Part shown: positions 42,215 to 50,501 of the stretch, piece by piece
Numbering within the stretch: position 1 is the first letter of the stretch
How the letters are laid out: every line of letters begins with the position of its first letter
Assembly (NCBI GenBank): GCA_033809995.1
Contig: JAPXKQ010000002.1
Coordinates: 1 to 64,000, forward strand
Source of the DNA: Paratissierella sp033809995
GTDB lineage: Bacteria > Bacillota > Clostridia > Tissierellales > Tissierellaceae
DNA: 64,000 nucleotides
Reading direction: 5' to 3'
The notes under the pieces: generated by a model
The model's input: the letters and a program-made list of their open reading frames with translations, nothing else
Databases searched by the model: none
What the model was told of the DNA's origin: nothing
Translations under genes and position numbers: made by a program

Positions 42215-42943
42215 ATGAAAAAAACAAGGGACATGCTAGCTTTATCACTAGTGTCTATCTTCTTAGGCTTAATTTTATCCATCCAGTTTAAGACAATCAA
42301 TAAATCTGTAGGTGAAGGAGTTTTACCTACCCAAAGAGCCCAACAATTGGCATCAGATTTGAAAAAAGCTCAAGCTGAGAAGGAAGCCCAATCCAACAGA
42401 ATTACTGAACTGGAAAATAAAATAAAGCAATATGAAAAAGGTGGTTTGGAAAATAACGCTTATGCAGAAGAATTCTATAATGATGCTATGAAGTATAGAA
42501 ACTTAGCAGGGTATTTAGATGTAGAAGGTCCTGGAATCATTCTTGAAATTAACGACCCACCTGCTGATATACAATTTGGGGAAGAAAGCGGTATAGTAGA
42601 TGAATTAGACTTAATATTACAAATTATAAGTGTTTTAAATGCCGCAGATGCGGAGGCAATATCGATTAATGATCAAAGGTATACTGCATTTACGGAAATA
42701 GTTAGAGCTGGTAACCATATAGAAATAAATGGAGTATCTACAAGTTCACCTATTATAATAAAAGCTATTGGAAATCCAAGTATTTTGGAATCAGCCTTGT
42801 CAATTAAAATGGGTATTGTATGGCAGTTGAGAAGTTATGATTATATTGTACATTTGACACAGGACCAAAAAGTTGTAATACCTAAATATAGAAAAATTAA
42901 GGAATTTATTTATGCAAAACCAGCTGAAGAAAGCCTAAATTGA
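42215..42943 (+). CDS. DUF881 family protein (YlxW/YlxX-like), first copy
   Basis: A 242-residue bitopic protein: membrane helix at residues ~8-25, coiled coil (KKAQAEKEAQSNRITELENK), then the DUF881 domain with VEGPGIILEINDPP, LLQII-type helices, and AEAISINDQRYTAFTEI. Function unknown; always near divIB and ftsZ in Firmicutes. It is followed 14 bases later by a second copy. AAGGGGGAT precedes the ATG. Confidence 0.88.
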   Translation: MKKTRDMLALSLVSIFLGLILSIQFKTINKSVGEGVLPTQRAQQLASDLKKAQAEKEAQSNRITELENKIKQYEKGGLENNAYAEEFYNDAMKYRNLAGYLDVEGPGIILEINDPPADIQFGEESGIVDELDLILQIISVLNAADAEAISINDQRYTAFTEIVRAGNHIEINGVSTSSPIIIKAIGNPSILESALSIKMGIVWQLRSYDYIVHLTQDQKVVIPKYRKIKEFIYAKPAEESLN

Positions 42944-42957
42944 TTGGAGGAAAGAAT

Positions 42958-43683
42958 ATGAAAAAGTCTAATCCAAAGATTATATTAGCTTTATTCAGTG
43001 CTATTATAGGTATTATTATTGCAACTCAAATGAAATTAAAGGTAGAGTTTTATACACCTGTAACACTGAAATCAATACAAAATATGAAAAATGAACTATA
43101 TACCTTAAACAATGAAATAGCTGAGATGGAATTGTTAATTAAACAAAAAGAAGAAGAACTAGAAATTTTGGAGAACATATCTTTAGGTAGTGAAAATATT
43201 ACCGATATTTTAAAGGCTGATTTAGAAATGAATAAGGCAAGAGCTGGACGTACTTCTTTGGAAGGTCCGGGGATTGTTATTACAATGTATGATAATATGG
43301 ATAGTCATATTGTGGGATTTGATATTAATGATGATATAGTACATGATGTTGATATTTTAAATATTTTAAATGATTTAAAAATATCAGGAGCAGAGGCTAT
43401 TAGTGTAAATGATCAAAGAGTAGTATCAAGCTCTGAGATAAAGTGTCGTGGTCCAGTAATGGGCATTAATGGTAAGGTAATTGGAATGCCTTTTACAATA
43501 AAAGCAATTGGTGATCCGAAATTACTAATGGCATCAGTAAATGCACCTGGAACATATGGCGATATCCTAAAAAATGTTTATTTTATTGGGTTTGAACCTA
43601 GAATTGAAGATAAAGTAGTAATTCCTGCATACAACAGAAATTTTAGCTTCAATTATGCCAAACCAGTAGGGGAGGGTGATTAA
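42958..43683 (+). CDS. DUF881 family protein, second copy
   Basis: About 241 residues with the same layout: membrane helix (IILALFSAIIGIIIATQM), coiled coil (LNNEIAEMELLIKQKEEEL), and the DUF881 core EGPGIVITMYDNMDSH and GAEAISVNDQRVVSSSEI. A TTG at 42940 lies in the ribosome-site region, so ATG at 42958 after TTGGAGGAAA is chosen. Tandem paralogue of the previous gene. It abuts sbp (next base). Confidence 0.88.
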   Translation: MKKSNPKIILALFSAIIGIIIATQMKLKVEFYTPVTLKSIQNMKNELYTLNNEIAEMELLIKQKEEELEILENISLGSENITDILKADLEMNKARAGRTSLEGPGIVITMYDNMDSHIVGFDINDDIVHDVDILNILNDLKISGAEAISVNDQRVVSSSEIKCRGPVMGINGKVIGMPFTIKAIGDPKLLMASVNAPGTYGDILKNVYFIGFEPRIEDKVVIPAYNRNFSFNYAKPVGEGD

Positions 43684-44025
43684 ATGTTTTTTGCACTTAT
43701 AGGGATATTAATAGGGGCTATTATAGGGTTTTTATTACCCTATACCTATAATACAGCATATTCCCTTTATATATCAGTAGCCATTTTAGCCTGTTTAGAT
43801 TCCTTGTTCGGGGGAATAAGAGCTAATCTAGAGGGTAACTTTAGTACTAGAATATTTATATCAGGATTTTTTGGAAATGCTATATTGGCAGCATTTTTGG
43901 CATACATTGGGGATAGGCTAGGAGTTCCTCTTTATTATGCTGCTATCTTTACATTTGGAAGTAGACTTTTCGATAATTTTGCTTCTATAAGGAGAATTTT
44001 GTTGCAAAAGAAAAAATCAGTTTAA
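43684..44025 (+). CDS. sbp: Small basic protein Sbp (DUF1290)
   Basis: A 113-residue membrane protein with four helices and a basic tail (RRILLQKKKSV). It contains LIGAIIGFLLPYTYNTAYSLY and ACLDSLFGGIRANLEG, the DUF1290 hallmarks. In Bacillus sbp lies between ylxX and ftsA. Here ftsZ follows directly and ftsA is missing. GGGGAGGGTGATTAA precedes the ATG. Role unknown. Confidence 0.9.
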   Translation: MFFALIGILIGAIIGFLLPYTYNTAYSLYISVAILACLDSLFGGIRANLEGNFSTRIFISGFFGNAILAAFLAYIGDRLGVPLYYAAIFTFGSRLFDNFASIRRILLQKKKSV

Positions 44026-44068
44026 TAGTCAATTGAATTACTAGCACAATAGATAAGGGGGAATTTAG

Positions 44069-45136
44069 ATGTTTGATTTTGATATTGATGTTGATCAATT
44101 TGCTAAGATTAAAGTAATTGGTGTTGGTGGTGGTGGAAACAATGCCGTAAATAGAATGATAGAATGTGGCGTTAGAGGCGTTGATTTTATCGCCCTAAAT
44201 ACAGATAGGCAATCTTTATATGCTTCAAGAGCTGAGATTAAACTTCAATTGGGTGAAAAAATTACCAAGGGTCTTGGAGCAGGTGCTAATCCAGAAATTG
44301 GTCAAAAAGCTGCTGAAGAAAATAGAAATGATATCCTAGAATCAATTAAAGGTGCTGATATGATATTTATTACTGCTGGTATGGGTGGTGGAACAGGTAC
44401 TGGTGCTGCTCCTGTTGTTGCAGAAATAGCAAAAGAACTAGGAATACTTACTGTAGGCGTTGTAACGAAACCTTTTACCTTTGAGGGAAAGAAAAGATTA
44501 GTTCAAGCTGAAAAAGGTGTAGAAGAATTAAAGAGCAAAGTTGATACTTTAGTTACAATCCCTAACGATAGATTATTACAGATAGCTGATAAAAAGACTA
44601 CAATGTCTGATGCTTTTATGATGGCAGATGAAGTTTTAAAGCAAGGTATACAAGGCATTTCAGATTTAATATCAGTTCCAAATCTTATAAATTTAGATTT
44701 TGCTGATGTTAAAACTATAATGTATGGTAAGGGAATAGCACATATGGGAATTGGACAAGCATCAGGTGACAATAGAGCTACTGAAGCTGCAAAGCAAGCT
44801 ATAAAGAGTCCTCTTCTTGAAACTTCAATAGAAGGAGCAAAGTCCGTCTTATTGAACATTACAGGTGGAGCTGATTTGGGGATATTTGAAGTCAATGAAG
44901 CTGCAGATCTAATAAGACAAGCGGTAGATCAAGATGCGAATATAATCTTTGGAGCTGGAATTGATGAAAATTTACAAGATGAAATTAAAATTACCGTTAT
45001 TGCCACAGGGTTTGAAGAAAAACAAGTAAAAAAACAAGAGCCCAAAGAAGGAGAAAAGGATAAAAACATCAGCTTGGATGATCCATTGGGCGATTTGGAT
45101 ATACCAACTTTCTTAAGAAGAAAAGATAGAAAGTAA
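44069..45136 (+). CDS. ftsZ: Cell division protein FtsZ
   Basis: A 355-residue tubulin-like GTPase forming the Z ring. IKVIGVGGGGNNAVNRMIE, the GTP-binding GMGGGTGTGAAPVVA (near residue 105) and the T7-loop NLDFADVKTIM are complete. A short linker and the C-terminal peptide LDIPTFLRRKDRK for partner binding end the protein. As ftsA is not in the cluster, another tether (SepF or FtsA elsewhere) would use this peptide. AAGGGGGAA precedes the ATG. Confidence 0.97.
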   Translation: MFDFDIDVDQFAKIKVIGVGGGGNNAVNRMIECGVRGVDFIALNTDRQSLYASRAEIKLQLGEKITKGLGAGANPEIGQKAAEENRNDILESIKGADMIFITAGMGGGTGTGAAPVVAEIAKELGILTVGVVTKPFTFEGKKRLVQAEKGVEELKSKVDTLVTIPNDRLLQIADKKTTMSDAFMMADEVLKQGIQGISDLISVPNLINLDFADVKTIMYGKGIAHMGIGQASGDNRATEAAKQAIKSPLLETSIEGAKSVLLNITGGADLGIFEVNEAADLIRQAVDQDANIIFGAGIDENLQDEIKITVIATGFEEKQVKKQEPKEGEKDKNISLDDPLGDLDIPTFLRRKDRK

Positions 45137-45160
45137 TATAAAAAGTAATATAATTTGTAA

Positions 45161-45197
45161 AAAAACGTATCTTATTGTTGAGATACGTTTTTTTTAA
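45161..45197 (+). terminator. Terminator after ftsZ
   Basis: AAAAACGTATCT / AGATACGTTTTT with a seven- to eight-base loop, followed by a T run. Ends the dcw transcript. Confidence 0.88.
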
Positions 45198-45321
45198 TCT
45201 CAAGTATCTACAAATTTTTCAATTTAAATACTTTATAATAAATGCAAGAGTTTTTTCATACGTTAAGAGCTGAAAGTAAAGTTTAGTTATTCTTTTTGTG
45301 AATTAAAGCGGGGTATTGCTT

Positions 45322-46251
45322 ATGTATATAATTCTAGAGTATTTGCTATTAGAAAACTTCATAATTAATTATCTTATACTTAAGCTTACCAAAATACTAA
45401 ATAGAGTAGAAGGTAGTAACTACAGAATATTATTTGGTGCTATTATATCATCATTTTACTCCTTGGTATTTTTTTATCCTAAACTAACAATCTTAACAAA
45501 GGCTCCATTTAAAATATTATTTTCAATTTTAATAGTTAGACTTTCATTCGAATATTTTAATATTAGACTTTTTCTAAGATTACTAATGAGTTTTTATATA
45601 GGGTCATTTATATTTGCTGGTGCAACCTTAGGAATATTTTTTTATCGAAATAATAATATTAAACTATTAGATAAGGCTATAAAGTCCTTTAATAACTTTC
45701 CGGTCATATATCTAATTTTGGGAGTATCAATTAGTTTTGTAATAGCAATTTTAGTATTTAAATATTCAAATTTACGAAAGATTAGAGATGGATTTATAGC
45801 AGAAACTGAAATTTACTATAATGAAAAAAAATTGGATATTAAAACTTTGTTAGACACAGGAAATTCATTAATAGATCCAATATCGAATAAAAAAGTAATG
45901 ATAGTTGAATATGAAAAGTTAAGTGAAATACTACCTAAAGAAATTAAAGAATTAATATTCGCTAAAGATAATTATAACTATATAGAAGTAGAAAAAATTC
46001 TAACGGAATTAAATAATCATATAAAATTAATTCCTATACCTTTTAAATCAGTAGGAAAATCTGGAATTATCTTTTGTTTTAAACCAGACAGCATAATTAT
46101 AAAATATATGAATAATGTACTGATAAGACAAGATATTTTAATAGGGATTTATAATAGCACATTTTCAAAAGACTTAGGGTACAGTGGATTATTACACTAT
46201 GAAATAATTGATGGGGGAATAGAAAATGAGATTTATAAGATACAGACTTAA
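45322..46251 (+). CDS. spoIIGA: Sigma-E processing peptidase SpoIIGA
   Basis: About 309 residues: five N-terminal membrane helices (residues ~1-160), then a cytosolic aspartic-protease domain with LLDTGNSLIDP near residue 178. It cleaves pro-sigma-E after activation by a forespore signal. A TTG exists at 45316 but GCGGGG at 45309 is spaced for ATG 45322. The end overlaps sigE by 26 bases. Same order as Bacillus (ftsZ, spoIIGA, sigE, sigG). Confidence 0.92.
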   Translation: MYIILEYLLLENFIINYLILKLTKILNRVEGSNYRILFGAIISSFYSLVFFYPKLTILTKAPFKILFSILIVRLSFEYFNIRLFLRLLMSFYIGSFIFAGATLGIFFYRNNNIKLLDKAIKSFNNFPVIYLILGVSISFVIAILVFKYSNLRKIRDGFIAETEIYYNEKKLDIKTLLDTGNSLIDPISNKKVMIVEYEKLSEILPKEIKELIFAKDNYNYIEVEKILTELNNHIKLIPIPFKSVGKSGIIFCFKPDSIIIKYMNNVLIRQDILIGIYNSTFSKDLGYSGLLHYEIIDGGIENEIYKIQT

Positions 46252-46939
46252 ATTTTTCTTTTATAAGATATTAAACAAATTAAATCTAGTCGAGAGAGTA
46301 GACTATATTGGTACTGGAGAGTCTTTACCACCGCCATTAAATGCTGAAGAAGAGCTATTTTATTTAGAAAACTTAAAGAATGATGATTCGATTAAAAGTA
46401 TTCTTATAGAAAGAAATTTAAGATTAGTAGTATATATAGCAAGAAAATTTGAAAATACTAAGGTATCTATTGAGGATTTAATTTCTATTGGTACCATTGG
46501 TCTTATAAAAGCTGTTAATACCTTTGATCCTGATAAAAAAATAAAATTGGCTACATATGCTTCAAAGTGCATAGAAAATGAAATTTTGATGTACTTAAGA
46601 AAGACAAGTAAAATTAAAAACGAAATATCTTTTGATGAACCCCTCAACACTGATTGGGATGGCAATGAATTATTATTATCTGATATACTCGGTACTGATG
46701 GAGACGTTATTTTTAAATATTTGGAAGATGAAGTGGATAAAAAGTTACTAAGTCAAGCAATAAATAAATTGTCAAATAGAGAAAAAACCATTGTAGAGTT
46801 AAGGTTTGGACTTAGCAGTGGTCTCGAAAGGACCCAAAAAGAAGTAGCAGATTTATTGGGAATATCCCAATCATATATTTCTAGACTGGAAAAAAGAATT
46901 ATAAAAAGATTAAGAAAAGAAATAGGAAAGTTAATGTAA
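46226..46939 (+). CDS. sigE: RNA polymerase sigma-E factor (pro-form)
   Basis: A 237-residue mother-cell sigma factor. The hydrophobic/basic pro-sequence RFIRYRLKFFFYKILNKL at the N-terminus is removed by SpoIIGA. Then comes region 2 (RNLRLVVYIARKFENTKVSIEDLI and KLATYASKCIENEILMYLRK) and region 4 (TQKEVADLLGISQSYISRLEKR). Start overlaps spoIIGA, with GGGGGAA upstream. Confidence 0.95.
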   Translation: MRFIRYRLKFFFYKILNKLNLVERVDYIGTGESLPPPLNAEEELFYLENLKNDDSIKSILIERNLRLVVYIARKFENTKVSIEDLISIGTIGLIKAVNTFDPDKKIKLATYASKCIENEILMYLRKTSKIKNEISFDEPLNTDWDGNELLLSDILGTDGDVIFKYLEDEVDKKLLSQAINKLSNREKTIVELRFGLSSGLERTQKEVADLLGISQSYISRLEKRIIKRLRKEIGKLM

Positions 46940-46976
46940 GATATTATTGAAATTTCAATAGTATCTTTCTTTTTGA
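46938..46976 (+). terminator. Terminator after sigE
   Basis: AGATATTATTGAAA / TTTCAATAGTATCT, a long near-perfect stem with almost no loop, followed by TTCTTTTTG. It begins at the sigE stop and separates sigE from sigG. Confidence 0.75.
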
Positions 46977-47089
46977 TTAAAAAAATTTAAAAATAATAAA
47001 AATAGACCAATTAAATTGAGTATAAAAAAAAATACAGAGGTTATAATTTTAAAAAGAAAGGGGTAAATCACCATGAAAGGATGAAAAAA

Positions 47090-47863
47090 ATGCATATATC
47101 TAAGGTTGAAATTTGTGGTGTAAACACTGCTAAATTGCCTGTTCTAACAAACGAAGAAATGCAGGAATTATTTGTTAAGATTAAGGCTGGTGATATGAAT
47201 GCCCGTGATAAATTTATAAATGGCAATCTAAGATTGGTATTAAGCATAATCCAAAGATTTAATAGAAGAGGAGAACCTGTTGACGATTTATTCCAAGTAG
47301 GGTGTATCGGCCTAATAAAAGCTATAGATAATTTTGACTTGAGTCAAAATGTTCGTTTTTCCACATACGCTGTTCCCATGATAATTGGGGAAATTAGAAG
47401 GTATTTAAGAGATAATAATTCAATAAGAGTAAGTAGATCTCTTAGAGATATTGCATACAAAGCTCTACAAGCTAGAGATCAATTGGTCCATAAAAATTCA
47501 AAAGAACCTACAATAAGTGAAATATCTCAAGCTTTAAATTTGTCGAAGGAAGAGGTTGTTTTTGCTTTAGAAGCCATTCAAGAACCTATTTCTTTATTTG
47601 AACCTATATATCACGATAGTGGAGATGCTATATTTGTTGTAGACCAAGTAAAAGATGATAAAGAAGAAGATGAGCTATGGCTTAGAGATATAACCTTGAA
47701 GGAGGCTTTAGACAAATTAAACCAAAGGGAAAAAGAAATCTTAAATTTAAGATTTTATGAGGGCAAAACACAAATGGAGGTTGCAGATGAGATTGGTATA
47801 TCTCAGGCTCAGGTATCCCGATTAGAAAAAAATGCCCTTAGACAAATGAGAAAGTATATATGA
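47090..47863 (+). CDS. sigG: RNA polymerase sigma-G factor
   Basis: About 257 residues, late forespore sigma factor. The unique N-terminus KVEICGVNTAKLPVLTNEEM matches sigma-G rather than sigma-F. Region 2 (RRGEPVDDLFQVGCIGLIKAID, then RFSTYAVPMIIGEIRRYLRD) and region 4 (TQMEVADEIGISQAQVSRLEK) are intact. ATGs lie at 47081 and 47090; GAAAGG ends at 47080, so 47090 is better spaced and matches the Bacillus N-terminus. Likely targets include the spoVA operon at 3728. Confidence 0.95.
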   Translation: MHISKVEICGVNTAKLPVLTNEEMQELFVKIKAGDMNARDKFINGNLRLVLSIIQRFNRRGEPVDDLFQVGCIGLIKAIDNFDLSQNVRFSTYAVPMIIGEIRRYLRDNNSIRVSRSLRDIAYKALQARDQLVHKNSKEPTISEISQALNLSKEEVVFALEAIQEPISLFEPIYHDSGDAIFVVDQVKDDKEEDELWLRDITLKEALDKLNQREKEILNLRFYEGKTQMEVADEIGISQAQVSRLEKNALRQMRKYI

Positions 47864-47883
47864 TATTTTTCAATTAAATATAT

Positions 47884-47956
47884 AGCTCCACCAAATTAAT
47901 GTAATATTTTTATAGGTTAAGTATATATCTATATTAAAAAGTTAATGAGGTGGAGC
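47884..47956 (+). promoter_or_regulatory. Long-range hairpin sequestering the ymxH ribosome site
   Basis: AGCTCCACC at 47884-47892 is complementary to GGTGGAGC at 47949-47956, which contains the GAGGTGG ribosome site directly before the ATG at 47958. An inner TATAG/CTATA pairing brings the arms together. If formed, this hides the start of ymxH from ribosomes. Confidence 0.45.
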
Positions 47957-47957
47957 C

Positions 47958-48200
47958 ATGTTAAAATTAACAGAAATAAGAGAGAAGGAAGTAATTAATT
48001 TATACAACGGACAAAGACTTGGATATGTATATGATTTTGAGGTGGATTTAGAAAAAGGTTGTTTATCAGGAATAATACTTCCAGGCGAAGGAAAAATGTT
48101 AAGTTTATTCACTAAAACTAATGACATCTTTATTGAGTGGAATCAAATAATAAAAATAGGTGTAGATATGATATTAGTGAATATAAGAAATGATGACTAA
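47958..48200 (+). CDS. YlmC/YmxH family sporulation protein (PRC-barrel)
   Basis: An 80-residue single PRC-barrel domain: MLKLTEIREKEVINLYNGQR, then LGYVYDFEVDLEKGCLSGII and IIKIGVDMILVNI. YlmC/YmxH proteins lie next to sigG in Bacillus and clostridia; their role is unclear. GAGGTGGAGCC precedes the ATG and may be masked by an upstream complementary sequence. Confidence 0.88.
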   Translation: MLKLTEIREKEVINLYNGQRLGYVYDFEVDLEKGCLSGIILPGEGKMLSLFTKTNDIFIEWNQIIKIGVDMILVNIRNDD

Positions 48201-48261
48201 AGAATTAGACAAAATTATCTAATTATATTATAATTAGATTAACTAGATAGGAGGGGAACAT

Positions 48262-48723
48262 ATGAAATGCCCATATTGTGAATACTTTGAATCCAAGGTT
48301 ATAGATTCACGACCTACCGACGAGGGACAAGCTATAAGAAGGCGTAGGGAGTGTATTAAGTGTGGAAAAAGATTTACAACCTATGAAAAAATTGAAGAAG
48401 TGCCAATTATTATTGTAAAAAAAGGTGGAAACAGGCAAGTCTATGATAGAAATAAACTTTTAAATGGTATTTTAAAGGCTTGCGAAAAAAGGCCTGTATC
48501 AATTGGAACTATAGAAAGAATTGTTGATGATATTGAAAGAAATCTATCAAATACTCTTGAAAAAGAAATTACATCAGTTGAAATAGGAGAAATGGTCATG
48601 AATAAGCTAAAGAATGTTGATGAAGTAGCTTATGTTAGATTTGCTTCCGTGTATAGACAATTTAAAGATGTAAATTCATTTATGGAGGAATTAAAAAAGA
48701 TTTTAGATGAAAATGGTAAATAA
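48262..48723 (+). CDS. nrdR: Transcriptional repressor NrdR
   Basis: A 153-residue regulator of ribonucleotide reductase genes. A zinc ribbon at the N-terminus (CPYCEYFESKVIDSRPTDEG, then RRRECIKCGKRFTTYEKIE) and an ATP-cone (VKKGGNRQVYDRNKLLNGIL). Length matches the family. AGGAGGGGAA precedes the ATG. Single gene with its own terminator. Confidence 0.96.
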   Translation: MKCPYCEYFESKVIDSRPTDEGQAIRRRRECIKCGKRFTTYEKIEEVPIIIVKKGGNRQVYDRNKLLNGILKACEKRPVSIGTIERIVDDIERNLSNTLEKEITSVEIGEMVMNKLKNVDEVAYVRFASVYRQFKDVNSFMEELKKILDENGK

Positions 48724-48756
48724 TTTATTAAATATAAAGATTAAAATAGTATATAT

Positions 48757-48803
48757 GCAATAGTATTTGTTTATAAATACAAATATTATTGCGTTTATTT
48801 TTA
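48757..48803 (+). terminator. Terminator after nrdR
   Basis: GCAATAGTATTTGT (48757-48770) pairs with ACAAATATTATTGC (48779-48792), one mismatch, followed by GTTTATTTTTATC. Confidence 0.75.
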
Positions 48804-48838
48804 TCTATTATTAAAAATAAAAAATTTGGGGGTTAAAA

Positions 48839-49888
48839 ATGAGAAAAGAAAATGTGAAGGTAATAATCTGGGGTCTAGGGTCTATGGGTAAAGGAATGGC
48901 TGAAATGCTCTTAAAGAAAAAAGGTGTTGAAATAGTTGGTGTTGTTGGACGAGGAGAAAAGTTGGGTAAAAGCATGTATGATTTCCTAGAGATTCAAAAG
49001 GAAGAGAAAAATGATTGTTTCATTGGTACATATGATGATGTAATAAAAGAAAAGTCTGCTGATGTTGTGTTAATTTGTACAGATTCATTTACAAAAGACA
49101 ATTTTGATAAAATAAAGTATTGTGTAGAAAAAAAGATAAATGTAATATCTACAGCAGAAGAAATGTCTTATCCTATGGCGCAGGAAGAAGAATTGGCTAA
49201 AGAAATTAATCGTATCGCAAAAGAAAATGGAGTAACAGTACTAGGAACTGGTATCAACCCAGGACTTATTATGGATTTGTTAGTAATAACGTTAACAGGT
49301 GCATGTATAGATGTAGAAAGTATAAAAACGGAAAGAGTAAACAATTTATCTCCATTTGGACCAGCAGTAATGAGGGAACAAGGAGTGGGATTGAAAGTAG
49401 ATGAATTTAATAAAAAGGTAGAAGAAGGAACCCTTGCAGGTCATGTTGGCTTTCCTGAATCCATCAATATGATTGCAGATGCATTAGGATGGAAATTGTC
49501 TGATGATATCAAACTCTCTATGACACCTATAGTGTCAAATGTATATAGGAAAGCTCCATATGCACAGGTGCAAGCTGGAGATGTAGCAGGTTGTAATATG
49601 AAAGGCTTTGGCTATGTAGATGGTGATTTAAAAATTGAAATGCTACACCCTCAACAAATCGAGCCACAATTAGAAGGTGTTGAAACTGGTGATTATATCA
49701 CTATAAAAGGTACTCCAAATATAAATATGTCTATAAACCCTGAAGTTCCAGGAGGAATAGGGACAATAGCAATGGTAGTAAATATGATTCCCCATGTGAT
49801 TAATGCAAAACCAGGTTTAAAAACAATGATTGACCTTCCAGTACCAAGGGCAATTATGGGAGATATGAGAGAACTTATAGAAGACTAG
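48839..49888 (+). CDS. ord: 2,4-diaminopentanoate dehydrogenase
   Basis: A 349-residue NAD(P)-dependent oxidoreductase converting 2,4-diaminopentanoate to 2-amino-4-ketopentanoate in ornithine fermentation. Rossmann motif VIIWGLGSMGKGMAEML, then the dihydrodipicolinate-reductase-like TGINPGLIMDLL and GPAVMREQGVGL. The family is the Ord of Clostridium sticklandii, and the following genes complete the same path. TTTGGGGG precedes the ATG. It is separated from ortA by an unusual repetitive intergenic region. Confidence 0.93.
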   Translation: MRKENVKVIIWGLGSMGKGMAEMLLKKKGVEIVGVVGRGEKLGKSMYDFLEIQKEEKNDCFIGTYDDVIKEKSADVVLICTDSFTKDNFDKIKYCVEKKINVISTAEEMSYPMAQEEELAKEINRIAKENGVTVLGTGINPGLIMDLLVITLTGACIDVESIKTERVNNLSPFGPAVMREQGVGLKVDEFNKKVEEGTLAGHVGFPESINMIADALGWKLSDDIKLSMTPIVSNVYRKAPYAQVQAGDVAGCNMKGFGYVDGDLKIEMLHPQQIEPQLEGVETGDYITIKGTPNINMSINPEVPGGIGTIAMVVNMIPHVINAKPGLKTMIDLPVPRAIMGDMRELIED

Positions 49889-50170
49889 GAATAGGTAATA
49901 GGTAATAGGTAATAGTTAACAACTAACAGTGAAATTGACAATGGACAGTTGACAATGGACAATTAAGAATAAAGGACAGCATAATAACTGCAGAGGAGAC
50001 ACCGAAGGTGTCATCCTGAGGAACGAAGGATCCCATATTAGTATGAAGATAAAGGATAGTAGAGATTCTTCGTTACATTAAGAATGACAGATACCCTCTT
50101 AATTCTTAATTCTTAATTTTTAATTTTTAATTATATTTCAATTGTTAATTGTGCATTGTGAATTTATAAA
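49889..50170. repeat. MITE-like palindromic element between ord and ortA
   Basis: A 9-base tandem repeat of TAGGTAATA type opens the region. Its ends are imperfect inverted repeats (ACAATGGACAATTAAGAAT near 49950, and the complement of ATTGTTAATTGTGCATTGT near 50140-50158). Inside, TGTCATCCTGAGGAACGAAG (50009-50028) pairs with the complement of a TTCTTCGTTAC-AAGAATGACA segment near 50065-50090, forming a long hairpin. The wording resembles the repeated palindromes scattered in clostridial genomes. It contains no gene and interrupts the ornithine operon. Confidence 0.65.
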
Positions 50171-50183
50171 AGGAGGTATTAAA

Positions 50184-50501
50184 ATGGAAGCTCATCGTGG
50201 TGATTGGGTTAGAATACATAAAATTGTACTTAATGCAGATGAAAGAGCATCAAATCTACCAGATGATACCCAAAATGTCCCATTGGAAATGTGGGATAAG
50301 GGATTTCTTTTAAATGATCAAGCAAAAATAGGAGATCTGGTAGAAGTAGAGACATATATTGGGCGTGTGTTAAGTGGAATACTAGTTGAAATAAATCCTT
50401 ATTATACACATAATTATGGAAAAAGTGTACCTGAGATTTTATATATAGGAAGACAAGCAAGAAACATTCTTACAGAAGAAGGTGATATAGATGAATATTG
50501 A
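50184..50501 (+). CDS. ortA: 2-amino-4-ketopentanoate thiolase, alpha (small) subunit
   Basis: A 105-residue protein matching OrtA: MEAHRGDWVRIHKIVLNADERA, then MWDKGFLLNDQAKIGDLVEV and IGRVLSGILVEINPYYTHNYG. With OrtB it cleaves 2-amino-4-ketopentanoate with CoA to alanine and acetyl-CoA. AAAGGAGGTATT precedes ATG 50184; the frame extends upstream into the repeat but without a ribosome site. The end overlaps ortB by 11 bases. Confidence 0.92.
   Translation: MEAHRGDWVRIHKIVLNADERASNLPDDTQNVPLEMWDKGFLLNDQAKIGDLVEVETYIGRVLSGILVEINPYYTHNYGKSVPEILYIGRQARNILTEEGDIDEY

Noticed and set aside
44503..44895. 130-residue minus-strand frame inside ftsZ
   Set aside because: Antisense to the most conserved part of FtsZ; no ribosome site.
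49889..49920. CRISPR-like tandem repeats
   Set aside because: The 9-base units are directly contiguous, without spacers, and no cas genes are present.
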